The notes: generated by a model not told the origin, from the sequence alone. A stretch of 17,021 bases of DNA from Planctomycetota bacterium (GCA_021803885.1 JAJZKY010000016.1:1-17021); one strand, 5' to 3'. Shown: positions 6,708 to 14,787, numbered from the stretch's first letter. Made by a program: numbers and translations.

Positions 6708-7754
6708 TCAGGCTTCGCGTTCTTGTCCACGTGCCTCGTCTGCACTGCAGTTCCCGTCCAGCCACGCGAGTAGAGTGCGAATACTGCCCGTTGCCAAAGC
6801 CACACAAGAATCAGCCGCCCCGTAATAGAGATGAATCGTGTCTCCATCAACTCCGATGGTTTGTCCGCAAGGAAAGACTACGTCCTTCACGTCTCCATTC
6901 CGCTCGTAGGGTGCTTCCGGGCCGAACATCCAGGAGTTTCCCCGCTGCAGGCAGACCTCCGGTTTCTCCAGGTCGAAGAGCGCGAGACCCAGGCGATAAA
7001 TACACCCTGACGCTGTCCGCCGCACTCCATGGTAGATCGTCAGCCAACCCTTAGGCGTTTCGATCGGTGGGGAGCATAGCCCAATCTTGTTCGCATCCCA
7101 CCATCCTCCCCGGCGTGCTTCCAGGATCACCTTGTGGTTACCCCAGTGCCGCAGGTCGGGTGAGTATGAAACCCACATATGTGCGCCCGTCGTAGTAACC
7201 GGGCGATGAATCATGGCCCAGTAGCCGTTGATTCTCCGGGGCAGCAGAGCCGCATCCTTATCTTCAGGCGGCATGATCACGCCGAATCGCTCAAAGGTTC
7301 TGAAGTCCGTGGTAAGCGCAAGCGACACTCCCGGGCCACCGCGTGCGAATGAGGTATAGGCAATCGCATATTGTTTGAGCTCCGGAACGTAGGTGATACG
7401 GGGATCCTCGATGCCCCAGATTTCTTCAGGAAATTCACGGGGATTTGCCATCAGCGTCGGCTCAGGATCTATACGCCATCCATCTATGCCGTTCTCGGAC
7501 CGCGCGGCACACAGATGCGATAGGCCGCTGCGATCTTCGACCCGGCAGAGCAGCAAAGTCTCTCCGTCTAGTAGCTGCACCGCTCCGGCGTTGAAGACAC
7601 TATTGACCGGGTAGGGCCAGTTCTCACGGCTGAGAATGGGATTGCCGGAATAACGGGCAAACAGTGGGCTATCTGCGCATGGCCCCGGCGCGGGGCGCCC
7701 ATGTTGGCTGAGTTCCGGTGCAACTATAACCGACGGCGAAGTATTTAGAGTCAA
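6708..7754 (-). CDS. GH130-family glycosidase / glycoside phosphorylase
   Basis: This 348-aa protein has the features of the five-bladed GH130 fold that acts on beta-mannosides by phosphorolysis or hydrolysis. These are VFNAGAV (53-59), RVEDRSG (71-77), the catalytic-acid motif GIEDPRIT with D117, and later GWWDANKIGLCSPPIETPKGWLTIYHGV and the C-terminal HLYYGAAD. Start is TTG 7754, whose TTGA overlaps the stop of the upstream glycosyltransferase by 4 bases. This implies co-translation and joint function on one glycan. No signal peptide is visible, so it is probably cytoplasmic. Its length and ends look intact even though a transposon remnant lies ~70 bp downstream. Linkage and substrate cannot be read from the sequence; mannose-containing glycan metabolism is the family expectation. 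Confidence 0.88.
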   Translation of the reverse strand: MTLNTSPSVIVAPELSQHGRPAPGPCADSPLFARYSGNPILSRENWPYPVNSVFNAGAVQLLDGETLLLCRVEDRSGLSHLCAARSENGIDGWRIDPEPTLMANPREFPEEIWGIEDPRITYVPELKQYAIAYTSFARGGPGVSLALTTDFRTFERFGVIMPPEDKDAALLPRRINGYWAMIHRPVTTTGAHMWVSYSPDLRHWGNHKVILEARRGGWWDANKIGLCSPPIETPKGWLTIYHGVRRTASGCIYRLGLALFDLEKPEVCLQRGNSWMFGPEAPYERNGDVKDVVFPCGQTIGVDGDTIHLYYGAADSCVALATGSIRTLLAWLDGNCSADEARGQEREA

Positions 7755-10132
7755 AGAGTGACACTCATTTCCTGATAAGATTCGTTTGCGTTTGCCACTT
7801 TCTCTCCCCGCATCTCGAGGAGAGCCATCAGAAAGGAAAGCGTCGATTCGGCTCCCTGATTTTCGTTCACCCGGTCAGGATGCAGACCGTCTCTGCATCC
7901 GCCGGTTGCTGCGTCATAAAGAGGAACTTGCAGGTCGTTTCGGCCCAGAAACCAGCGGAAAACTCGTTGCGCTTCTTCGAACCAACATTTTTCATGCGTA
8001 AGCCTGTACGTTTCCAAACAAGCCGAGATTGTGGCACACGCCTCGAGCGGTTGTTGATCGAAGCGGGCCTTTTCCTTGCCCTCCATGAAGAACCCGTTCG
8101 AACCAATTGGCACAAAGATCTCTTCATCTCCTCGATGCTGCATGGCCACAAGCCATTTGAGGGACTCAATCCCCGTTGCTATCATCTTCCGGTTGCCGCT
8201 GCGCCATCCAGACAAAATAAGCGCCTGCGATAACCTGGCATTTGAGTAAGCAAGACTCTTCTCAAACCATTGCCAGTCGGCGGTACAACTCTGCTCGTAG
8301 ATATTCAATAGCCGGTTTGCGAGCGTGTTCCTCGCGCTTTGGATCGCTCTGTCGCCTGGAAACCAATCCAAGTAGGCCTGCATTCCCAGAATACTGAATG
8401 CCCACGCACGCGGACTGCTAAACGTGAGCGCTGCCGGGACGGCAACCTCAAACAGCCGACCCGCGGCTCCGCGTAACCCCGCGTCCTGAGAGTGGCCAAG
8501 CACCGTGCCTACTGCCCATAGAGCCCGCCCGTGGCTGTCTTCCGAGCCCACGTCTTGCAACCATTTCCGGTCATAACCGAGGACGTTCGCGAACCGCCCG
8601 GTTTCCGGGTGAAATGCAAACCAAAGAAATGCCAAATAACGATGGGAGAGCGTGGTGTAATCTGTCCCACCAGCGTAAAAGGCAGCCTCCTGCAAGGCAT
8701 TCGACACAATGAGCGCACGCGCGTTGTCATCCGTGGTGTAACCCTCGCGCGTATTTGGCACAGAAAAGATCGCGTGCTGCAGCATCCCTGTGTCGTCCGT
8801 CATATTCACGAAGTGCGAGACATTCAGGTCTGGTAGAAGGCTTGCTTCACTTAATGCAAGTTCATCTTGTGGCGCCGGCCTCGGCCGCAGGCTGCGCTCG
8901 AACCGCGCGCGCTGAAAGGTTGCCATATAGGCACGCGCCGTTTTTGGCCAGGTAGTTTCGCGTGAGTGAACGTAGGCTCGCTTACGCATTGCGTGACGTT
9001 CCGCATCATTCTCCAGCAACCGAAGCACTTCGTATGCAATGGAGTTGGGATCGTCAAAGGGTACGATCGTGCCTCGTCCATCGGCCAGAAGTTCCCTTGC
9101 GTGCCAATACGGAGTCGAGATGATGGCTTTTCCAGCTCCCAACGCAATTGCGAGGGTGCCGGAAACAACCTGCGCCTCTTGCCGATAAGGGGTAATGTAG
9201 ATGTCCGCCGCGCCGACGTGTTCTATCAACTCGTCAGCACTTACAAAACGATTATTGAAGATCAACTGCGAAGAGATGCCGAGTTCCTCCGCGAGTGCTT
9301 TCAATGATTCGCGATACTGCTCTCCCTCCCGCCGCCGGATATGAGGGTGCGTCACGCCGGAGACGATGTACATTACGTTCGGATGGCGCGCGAGAATTGC
9401 AGGCAACGCACGAATGACATTCTCGATACCTTTATTGGGAGACAGCAGCCCGAAGGTCAGCAGAACGAATTTCCCCTGGGTGCCGAAGCGGTCTTTGAAG
9501 TAGTTTGGATCCATGAAGTGCATGTCCGGCACCCCATGTGGAATGACATCTATCTTTTCATCTGGAACTGCATATACCTCGCGTAGTAGTTCAGCGGCAA
9601 GTTGGCTCATTACCACCAGTCGATCAGAGAGCGTCGCAATCTCTTCCAGCACCGCTCGCTGGTGTGTCCCTGGTTCCCGCAGGACTGTGTGAAGCGTCGT
9701 CACCAAAGGCATCTTGAGCTTGCGAAGAAGCGTTAAGATGTGGGCTCCTACAGTTCCCCCATAAATGCCGTATTCATGTTGCAGACAGACAAGGTCGTTG
9801 CCGTTGAAATTCAGGAAGTCGGCAGCTCGCTCGTATGAGGCTAGTTCTTCTTGCGCGAGTTCCAGGCGCACTTGCTCTGGGTAGTCATACTTCGAATCTG
9901 GATCGTTGACAGGTATGGCAAAAAGCCGCTCCTGTCCGTATTCCGATGCGAGCGCCGCGCATAGGTCAGTGGTAAACGTCGCGATACCGCACTCGCGGGG
10001 AAGATAATTTCCGATAAATGCAATGCGCGTGGGCAAAGGAGCATGGGGAGCATTGGGTCCGATAGGCTGTGCTCCTGTCAAAGTGTGTGAACCGATCGGT
10101 TTCTTGGAAGGCGTCGTTTCATCGATAGACAT
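7751..10132 (-). CDS. Bimodular GT4 glycosyltransferase with C-terminal helical domain
   Basis: Numbered from ATG 10132 (793 aa), residues ~35-430 form a GT4/GT-B glycosyltransferase. They show IAFIGNYLPRECGIATFTTD (37-56), LVCLQHEYGIYGG (114-126), VIPHGVPD, LLTFGLLSPNKGIENVI, and TPYRQEAQVVSGTLAIALGAGKAIIS. The usual E-x7-E pair keeps only E319; the second Glu is replaced in VSGTLA. Residues ~440-793 look like an (alpha/alpha) toroid with TREGYTTDDNARAL and WFEKSLAYSNARLSQALI. It would transfer a sugar from a nucleotide donor in the cytoplasm. The stop overlaps the GH130 start by 4 bases. ATG 10132 is preferred over the upstream GTG 10198 because the extra 22 residues look non-homologous. 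The donor sugar is unknown. Confidence 0.88.
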   Translation of the reverse strand: MSIDETTPSKKPIGSHTLTGAQPIGPNAPHAPLPTRIAFIGNYLPRECGIATFTTDLCAALASEYGQERLFAIPVNDPDSKYDYPEQVRLELAQEELASYERAADFLNFNGNDLVCLQHEYGIYGGTVGAHILTLLRKLKMPLVTTLHTVLREPGTHQRAVLEEIATLSDRLVVMSQLAAELLREVYAVPDEKIDVIPHGVPDMHFMDPNYFKDRFGTQGKFVLLTFGLLSPNKGIENVIRALPAILARHPNVMYIVSGVTHPHIRRREGEQYRESLKALAEELGISSQLIFNNRFVSADELIEHVGAADIYITPYRQEAQVVSGTLAIALGAGKAIISTPYWHARELLADGRGTIVPFDDPNSIAYEVLRLLENDAERHAMRKRAYVHSRETTWPKTARAYMATFQRARFERSLRPRPAPQDELALSEASLLPDLNVSHFVNMTDDTGMLQHAIFSVPNTREGYTTDDNARALIVSNALQEAAFYAGGTDYTTLSHRYLAFLWFAFHPETGRFANVLGYDRKWLQDVGSEDSHGRALWAVGTVLGHSQDAGLRGAAGRLFEVAVPAALTFSSPRAWAFSILGMQAYLDWFPGDRAIQSARNTLANRLLNIYEQSCTADWQWFEKSLAYSNARLSQALILSGWRSGNRKMIATGIESLKWLVAMQHRGDEEIFVPIGSNGFFMEGKEKARFDQQPLEACATISACLETYRLTHEKCWFEEAQRVFRWFLGRNDLQVPLYDAATGGCRDGLHPDRVNENQGAESTLSFLMALLEMRGEKVANANESYQEMSVTL

Positions 10133-10248
10133 TTCATCCGGCTTTCTTTCGCTCCCCCAACCGCCCTCGGCAATCAGCAGAGAGAAGGATCGAATCACAC
10201 ATGTCCTACGGTCCCAGACCGCCGCTCATTGGCATTGTGATCTCTGCG

Positions 10249-10629
10249 TCAGTTTGCGTTCGAACTGGCCAGAGCAGCCTCTTCCTGGATCTGGCGCGGC
10301 TGCAGGGTGACGGTTGCGATGTGGACGCCGAAGAACTTAGCGGTCTGAACAGAATCAAGTTCAGCTGCATTGAACCGCTTGGGGATTCCATTGAGCGCAT
10401 GGACCAAAGCTCTGTCGATGGCGTTTTGTTGGGTTGCGCCCAAGCCTCTTCGCGCGCAAGCCCCCTGGAGCCACATAAAATGCCATCCCGCCTGGCGAAT
10501 CATGGTGTCGAGCACCAGTGCGGGAAGATCCACGACCAACATCCACTCGTCTCCGATTGGCTCCTGGAGCGGGTTCGGCGGATTCGGCAGAATGCATCCT
10601 TTGCGCAGAAAGACGGAATGTAGCTTCAT
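10249..10629 (-). CDS. Conserved-looking 126-aa hypothetical protein, last of a three-ORF chain
   Basis: The product begins MKLHSVFLRKGCILPNPP and includes GDEWMLVVDLPALVLDTMIR, AGWHFMWLQGACARRGLG and FNAAELDSVQTAKFFGVHIA. The spread of charged and hydrophobic residues and the tidy end (LQPRQIQEEAA) look like a real soluble protein; I do not recognise a Pfam domain. It is probably cytoplasmic, with no signal peptide. Its ATG (10629) overlaps the TGA of the upstream 88-aa ORF as ATGA, a strong sign of coupled translation. It ends about 50-115 bp before the GT4 gene start on the same strand, so it may share a transcript with the GT4/GH130 pair. Function unknown. Confidence 0.62.
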   Translation of the reverse strand: MKLHSVFLRKGCILPNPPNPLQEPIGDEWMLVVDLPALVLDTMIRQAGWHFMWLQGACARRGLGATQQNAIDRALVHALNGIPKRFNAAELDSVQTAKFFGVHIATVTLQPRQIQEEAALASSNAN

Positions 10630-10892
10630 GCTCTCGCGCTTTTGGATATTTCAGGCACAGCTACCGGCTTCAAATCAGGCTCGCTCACCAGAGGGTCAAC
10701 AGCCGGCACTGCGATGCCCGGTTGCGGGAGCGATTCCCCTGTTGCAGGCCTGATAAGTGCGTCTGTGTGGTCCGGCTGCTCTTCCGAGAAGCCAGTTGCG
10801 TCTGGTTGGCTTGCGGGCTCAGCAAGGTGGATCCTTGTGCGGTGGCGGGGGGAGAGGTGATTCTTCACGTCGCTTTGTTTGATGAGACTCAT
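10626..10892 (-). CDS. Proline-rich 88-aa hypothetical protein, middle of the chain
   Basis: The N terminus is basic (MSLIKQSDVKNHLSPRHRTR) and the rest is low-complexity, rich in Pro, Glu, Asp and Ala (PATGESLPQPGIAVPAVDPL), so it is probably disordered. ATG 10892 has GGAG about 10 bases upstream. The start overlaps the stop of the 59-aa ORF (ATGA) and its own stop overlaps the 126-aa start (ATGA). No domain is recognised. Alternative: an adaptor or linker peptide of a small complex, which is speculation. Confidence 0.5.
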   Translation of the reverse strand: MSLIKQSDVKNHLSPRHRTRIHLAEPASQPDATGFSEEQPDHTDALIRPATGESLPQPGIAVPAVDPLVSEPDLKPVAVPEISKSARA

Positions 10893-11068
10893 GTGGCAGC
10901 TCCAGTGATACGTTGGGTTCTTGAATGGTGCTCGTCCGAAGCGAAGTCTGGGTTGCCTAAGGCGAGAAAGCGAATACTACTGTTCCGAGCATACTCCTTA
11001 ATCTGTTCGCGTGCGGACCTGGAAGATTTAGCGGGCTCGAGAAATGAAGCGGCCAAGCTATGCAGCAT
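10889..11068 (-). CDS. 59-aa hypothetical protein, first of the chain
   Basis: ATG 11068 to TGA 10889-10891 encodes a protein starting MLHSLAASFLEPAKSS and containing REQIKEYARNSSIRFLALGN. A helical, mixed-charge middle is predicted by eye, with no signal peptide or membrane span. A good ribosome site (GAAGGAAAG) lies 5-13 bases before the ATG. Its stop overlaps the start of the 88-aa ORF as ATGA. The frame is short, but the ribosome site and the repeated 4-base overlaps downstream argue for a real gene. Function unknown. Confidence 0.48.
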   Translation of the reverse strand: MLHSLAASFLEPAKSSRSAREQIKEYARNSSIRFLALGNPDFASDEHHSRTQRITGAAT

Positions 11069-11286
11069 GGTACTTTCCTTCGGTCAGGTTCAGTCTCACC
11101 GCAATGGCGTGCTATTCACGCCTTCACCCAGCAATCGATGGGTCGGGCCAGGACGCAGTTCGTTCCCAAAAACAGTGCATTTATGCCTACTCGCGTGCTT
11201 TGAGCATATCGCGAATAAGAAGTTTCGAGATTCAGATTGCTCGGGCGCCCGACAACTTTTATTTCCGTCGCCAATGACCATCGCGC

Positions 11287-11309
11287 GGATCAGCAGTAAT
11301 TGCTGATCC
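11287..11309 (-). terminator. Hairpin between the 48-aa ORF and the small-gene chain
   Basis: GGATCAGCA (11287-11295) pairs perfectly with TGCTGATCC (11301-11309) across a GTAAT loop, giving a 9-bp stem. It lies 7 bases past the stop of the 48-aa ORF on the minus strand and ~220 bases before the 59-aa ORF. No T-run follows, so it may be a terminator or a palindromic protein-binding site. Confidence 0.4.
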
Positions 11310-11316
11310 CAATTGC

Positions 11317-11463
11317 TCACTTTATGCCGGCATCCTTGCGCTTCCGTGAGACAGTTGTGCGTCGCCACTCGTCGAGTCGGCCGGAGAGAACATCGACCGC
11401 GAGGCGGTCCTTTCGTACCGGATCATTGTAAGCTCGTAGTCGTCGTCGCTTAGAGCCGTACAT
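11317..11463 (-). CDS. Possible 48-aa basic protein
   Basis: ATG 11463 opens a 48-codon frame reading MYGSKRRRLRAYNDPVRKDR, then LAVDVLSGRLDEWRRTTVSR and KRKDAGIK, closing at TGA 11317-11319. It is strongly basic at both ends with an amphipathic middle, compatible with a small nucleic-acid-binding protein. The upstream GAGCGGCG is only a weak ribosome site. A 9-bp stem hairpin begins 7 bases after the stop, which supports a real transcription unit. No homologue is recognised. Confidence 0.4.
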   Translation of the reverse strand: MYGSKRRRLRAYNDPVRKDRLAVDVLSGRLDEWRRTTVSRKRKDAGIK

Positions 11464-11518
11464 CGCCGCTCATCGCTCGAAAGAGTATCCTATGACCCGG
11501 CCATAACCTGATTCCGAT

Positions 11519-11788
11519 CTACCTTTGTTTCACGGTCCATCCGATGAGCGCTCCGATGGCGACGCCGAATGCGAACGTTGTCGCAACCGTGAGGGCCAGG
11601 TGCCGTCGGAGGCGACCAGTGGTGTCGTTCAAGAAATCCTCTGCCGCATCACAACCATCTTTCGCAATGTGCCTCGCCATTCCAATACTGTCCTCTATGG
11701 CATTGGTAATCGCGCCGGTAACACGAGACGCCTTCTGAACTGATTCGGTGATGGTTTCAGCTGCATTTTCCGTTATTGTCTGTGACAT
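11519..11788 (-). CDS. YqjD/ElaB-like tail-anchored small membrane protein
   Basis: This 89-aa protein starts MSQTITENAAETITESVQK. ATG 11788 is chosen for its excellent ribosome site AGGAGG, six bases upstream. Residues 1-60 are a charged helical region with no Pro or long gaps. Residues 63-84 form one membrane span, ALTVATTFAFGVAIGALIGW, with a G-x3-G-x3-G glycine pattern, followed by a short basic end. This matches the layout of DUF883/YqjD-ElaB proteins, which are tail-anchored in the inner membrane and in enterobacteria associate with ribosomes in stationary phase. The family call is by architecture only. Confidence 0.66.
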   Translation of the reverse strand: MSQTITENAAETITESVQKASRVTGAITNAIEDSIGMARHIAKDGCDAAEDFLNDTTGRLRRHLALTVATTFAFGVAIGALIGWTVKQR

Positions 11789-12001
11789 GGAATCCTCCTG
11801 AACCCTGGTGGGGTGGCATCTTCGTTGACAACCGATATTGAAGGTCGAGCTCTGGCTATCTGGCCAAAGATCGATCATCTCCCTTTCAACGGAATGGATC
11901 TTCTGCATCGCACTCACACATTTGAAAGATCGGTCACGGGATGCGTCATGAGTTCTCCCCAGCGCGGCTCCCGGGATTAGAGTGCGAACCATCACATCCG
12001 G

Positions 12002-12703
12002 TCACGCTCCTGGAATGCGGAGCGATGGTTTTTGTGCGTTGTGGTCAGGTAACTGGTCGAGTAGGACCACATTAAGCAGCGACTTATGTACCTGAATGCG
12101 GCCGTTGTAGCTTATAAAACCCAGTTTGCGAAAACGATTCATAAAGAAGCTGACCCGCGACCGAGTGGTCCCGATCATTTCCGCCAATGTTTCTTGAGTA
12201 ATGGGCGGGATAAAGGTATCCGGTCCCCCTGGTTTATCGAACTCCGCCATCAACAGGAGAATTCGTGCGAGACGTTTTTCGCTGGAATTGAAAAGCTGAT
12301 CAACGAGATCAGCCTGGGTTCGCATGCTGCGGGCCAGTAGAAACTTGAAGAATATGTCAGCGAATACCGGTTCGTCATGCATCGCCCGAATCATTTCGCT
12401 TCTGCTAATCTTGAGCGCTTTACAGGAAATTACGGCTGAAGCCGTGGCCATGCGCAATCCCTGTATGGTAGCTAGAGACTCTTCTCCCACAAAATCGGAT
12501 GCGGACAGGAGTGTTATCGTGGCCTCTTTGCCGTTCTTCGACACGACGGTGACCTTTGCGCGGCCTTTCTGCAGATAAAAGATGGAATCCGCAACATCCC
12601 CTTGGCAAAAGAAAGTTTGCTTGGGCTTCAATTCGATAATTGTCCGGCCAAGGCCGGCATTGGCGAGAAACAAGGCGGGATCGAATTTTGTGTTTTTCCT
12701 CAT
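12002..12703 (-). CDS. Crp/Fnr-family transcriptional regulator (copy 1)
   Basis: Numbered from ATG 12703 (233 aa). Residues ~12-105 form the cyclic-nucleotide-binding jelly roll (FFCQGDVADSIFYLQKGRAKVTVVS, then DFVGEESLA at 70-78). The long dimer helix runs ~112-150, and the winged HTH is at ~168-200 (TQETLAEMIGTTRSRVSFFMNRFRKLG). FNR-type N-terminal cysteine ligands are absent, so it is not an oxygen-sensing Fe-S protein. The effector is unknown. AGGAAGGGA lies ~11 bases before ATG 12703; an in-frame ATG at 12772 would add 23 residues. It is about three-quarters identical by eye, without gaps, to copy 2 further upstream. It acts as a cytoplasmic dimer on DNA. Confidence 0.9.
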   Translation of the reverse strand: MRKNTKFDPALFLANAGLGRTIIELKPKQTFFCQGDVADSIFYLQKGRAKVTVVSKNGKEATITLLSASDFVGEESLATIQGLRMATASAVISCKALKISRSEMIRAMHDEPVFADIFFKFLLARSMRTQADLVDQLFNSSEKRLARILLLMAEFDKPGGPDTFIPPITQETLAEMIGTTRSRVSFFMNRFRKLGFISYNGRIQVHKSLLNVVLLDQLPDHNAQKPSLRIPGA

Positions 12704-13600
12704 TGCCAAAAGATCCCTTCCTGGAACATCCGTACTTCCTGTGGGAGTGTTGATTCCTGGAAGCAGCAACATGTGCCGGCAGCTTCCCGGAAACGCGCCT
12801 CAAGCAGGCGCGATACGCGGGCGGTCTTCTACAGGAGGCCAGCCCTGCACGGATCAATCACAATCCATCATCACCCGGATCGAGGCTTCGAGTCTGGTCA
12901 ATTTTGCTCTACTTCGATCGGTTTACGAATTGATTTAGGCCAGGTCAGCGGAGGAGTGCATCCGATCGCTGTAAGCCCTTACGAAACATCACCAGGGTCA
13001 CGCTGGAGCAGATAGTGAACCTGCCCAGAACCGAGGGGAGGATCGCGGCGGGCCTGCTCCCAGGCTCCTGGCGGCGAATGGATCGCAGCGGTGCCTCGGC
13101 CACCCCACCCATCGGAACGCGGCCGGTGTGGTGTAAACACCAGAATCTCGAACACCGTAGCAGTGGCTTTGAGCAATAAGCAATTGAGAACTCCTCAAGC
13201 GGGATGTTTTTCAAGCGAGTGAGCAGAATTGAACAGCGCGTTGAAATAGTGAGTTGCTCTGATGGGTGCAATTGATAATCATGTTTATCCCATATACCCA
13301 CGATCGAGTTGTGCGAAAGAGCACTGGAGCAGTCTGCATGGTGGTATTTGTGAACATCCATGAGCGGACGGCGGATTTATTTTCGCCGTGTGGGGCCGGA
13401 GACTTGATCAAGGACGTTCCGTTCGCGGAGCTTGCCCCAGTGCATCCGGCGAGTATGTCCGCAGCCGAGTAACGCTTGACAGGTTTGCGCGTTGCCCATC
13501 CTGCTCGCTCTCCGAATGTCGCTGGACATACGACGCGCGCTGGTGATGAAGCCAACTGAGGGATTGGTAGAGGGGCAACGATGTGATTCGTGGCTTCGCG
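12704..13600. other. ~0.9-kb gap between the two Crp/Fnr genes, no confident gene
   Basis: Several short frames exist on both strands but none gives a recognised domain or a good ribosome site. The best candidates are a plus-strand frame at 13266-13472 (contains HERTADLFSPCGAGDLIKDV) and minus-strand frames at 12945-13361 and 12979-13176. A partial FNR-like half-site (TTGAT) lies at 13271-13275. The segment could hold promoters, a small RNA, or decayed sequence between the duplicated genes. Confidence 0.4.
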
Positions 13601-14311
13601 CTAATTCTCGGAGGCGCCTGAGATGACGGATCCTTCGATTTCATTCTCCGGCAAATGATCGTGCAGGATCACGTTTAGCAGCGACCGGTGAACCTGTATA
13701 CGGCCATCGTATTCAATAAAGCCCAGCTTGCGAAATCGGTTCATGAAGAAGCTGACCCGGGAGCGAGTGGTGCCGATCATCTCCGCCAGAGTCTCCTGAG
13801 AAATCTTCGGAATCAGCGGCTCCGGCTCACCGGGCTTACCGAATTCGGCCATTAATAGCAGAACGCGCGCCAGGCGCTTTTCACTGGAGTTGAAGAGTTG
13901 GTCCACAAGGTCGGCCTGGATGCGCACACTGCGCGCCAGGAGAAACTTCAGGAACAGGTCGGAAAATTCGTGCTCCTCATGCATGACGCGGATCATTTCC
14001 TGCCGCGTTACCTTGAGGGCCGTGCAGGCAGTCACAGCAATGGCGGTGGTCAATCGCCACCCAGTAACCGCGGCGAGTGCCTCTTCTCCTATAAATTCGC
14101 CCTCGGAAAGGAGAGCAATGGTCGCCTCTTTTCCGGCTTGCGAGACGACTGTGACCTTGGCGCGGCCCTTCTGAAGGTAAAAAATGGAATCCGCCGCATC
14201 TCCCTGCGAAAAAAAGACCTGTTTGGGCGCTAACCGGACGATTTTTCGCCCCAGTCCGGCGCTCGCCAGGAATGCCTGCACGTCAAATGCCGGCTTTTCG
14301 AGCTTAACCAT
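13601..14311 (-). CDS. Crp/Fnr-family transcriptional regulator (copy 2)
   Basis: Numbered from ATG 14311 (236 aa). The domain order is as in copy 1: jelly roll (FFSQGDAADSIFYLQKGRAKVTV; EFIGEEALA), dimer helix, winged HTH. The HTH core GTTRSRVSFFMNRFRKLGFI is identical to that of copy 1, so both should bind the same operator. Differences are concentrated in the effector-binding loops (GWRLTTAIAVTACTAL versus GLRMATASAVISCKAL) and in the C-terminal tail. A longer form from TTG 14353 is possible but ATG is preferred. Same strand as copy 1; probably a gene duplication with diverged sensing. Confidence 0.9.
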   Translation of the reverse strand: MVKLEKPAFDVQAFLASAGLGRKIVRLAPKQVFFSQGDAADSIFYLQKGRAKVTVVSQAGKEATIALLSEGEFIGEEALAAVTGWRLTTAIAVTACTALKVTRQEMIRVMHEEHEFSDLFLKFLLARSVRIQADLVDQLFNSSEKRLARVLLLMAEFGKPGEPEPLIPKISQETLAEMIGTTRSRVSFFMNRFRKLGFIEYDGRIQVHRSLLNVILHDHLPENEIEGSVISGASEN

Positions 14312-14787
14312 AGCAATGGCTTCTTTTCGAATGCGTAAAGAGGCCTTCGCCAAGCTGCTTGTCTAAAGAATCAACAGCAAAATCGCTGCGCTCAGCCGCA
14401 TTTTTCTCAACGAGCATCACGGCGAAATCGCACCCTAAAGAACATCCGCCCAAGTCGCTGACTGCCCTTTGTTTAAGGATTATACACCCAACTCTATGCA
14501 CTGGAGATGGTTGCCGCTGGTCGCCCTCATCGAGCTGTGTCACATCCGGGGATTCCGGACCGTAGTCGGCAGCCCCATCGCCAGCAGCCTGTCAGTGCCT
14601 CAAAGTGCGATCTCGAATGCAAACCTCGCCGGGGCGTCTCGGCAAGCCAATCCAGACTGCCGGCGACGTGTGGAGGATCTTGTCCAGTGCACCATCCGGC
14701 GCCCTTCGCCCCCATATGAAAGTGAGCACTCTGGATCAGCAATCTCTCCGCGCAAAGCCGAAGATCAGGATCAGAGGCAAGTGCCAA
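14312..14787. other. Divergent intergenic region, no gene seen
   Basis: This ~475-bp segment lies between copy 2 of the Crp/Fnr regulator (-) and the 94-aa gene (+), so it should carry both promoters. A perfect minus-strand TATAAT is at 14484-14479, but the matching -35 is weak. Long frames here overlap on both strands and lack recognisable residues. No gene is supported. Confidence 0.45.
14479..14507 (-). promoter_or_regulatory. Possible promoter for the upstream Crp/Fnr copy
   Basis: The minus strand has an exact TATAAT -10 box (14484-14479). The hexamer at 17-bp spacing (TCTCCA) matches TTGACA at only 3 of 6 positions. It would give a ~160-nt leader before ATG 14311. Weak evidence, and AT-rich matches are easily found by chance. 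Confidence 0.22.

Noticed and set aside
10133..10198. GTG start adding 22 residues to the GT4 protein
   Set aside because: The extension has no family-like features, and the ATG at 10132 is followed by a typical flexible N terminus and then the GT4 domain.
11096..11281. Minus-strand 61-codon frame (starting MVIGDGNKSC) between the hairpin and the 59-aa ORF
   Set aside because: No ribosome site, no 4-base overlap with its neighbour and an unnatural-looking composition.
10518..11306. Plus-strand ORF of 262 codons
   Set aside because: It lies opposite the three-gene minus-strand chain, has no recognisable domain, is rich in Cys/Arg/Ser as antisense frames often are, and lacks a ribosome site.
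13271..13284. FNR-like site TTGATAATCATGTT
   Set aside because: Only one half-site matches TTGAT-N4-ATCAA, and it is not placed at a clear promoter.
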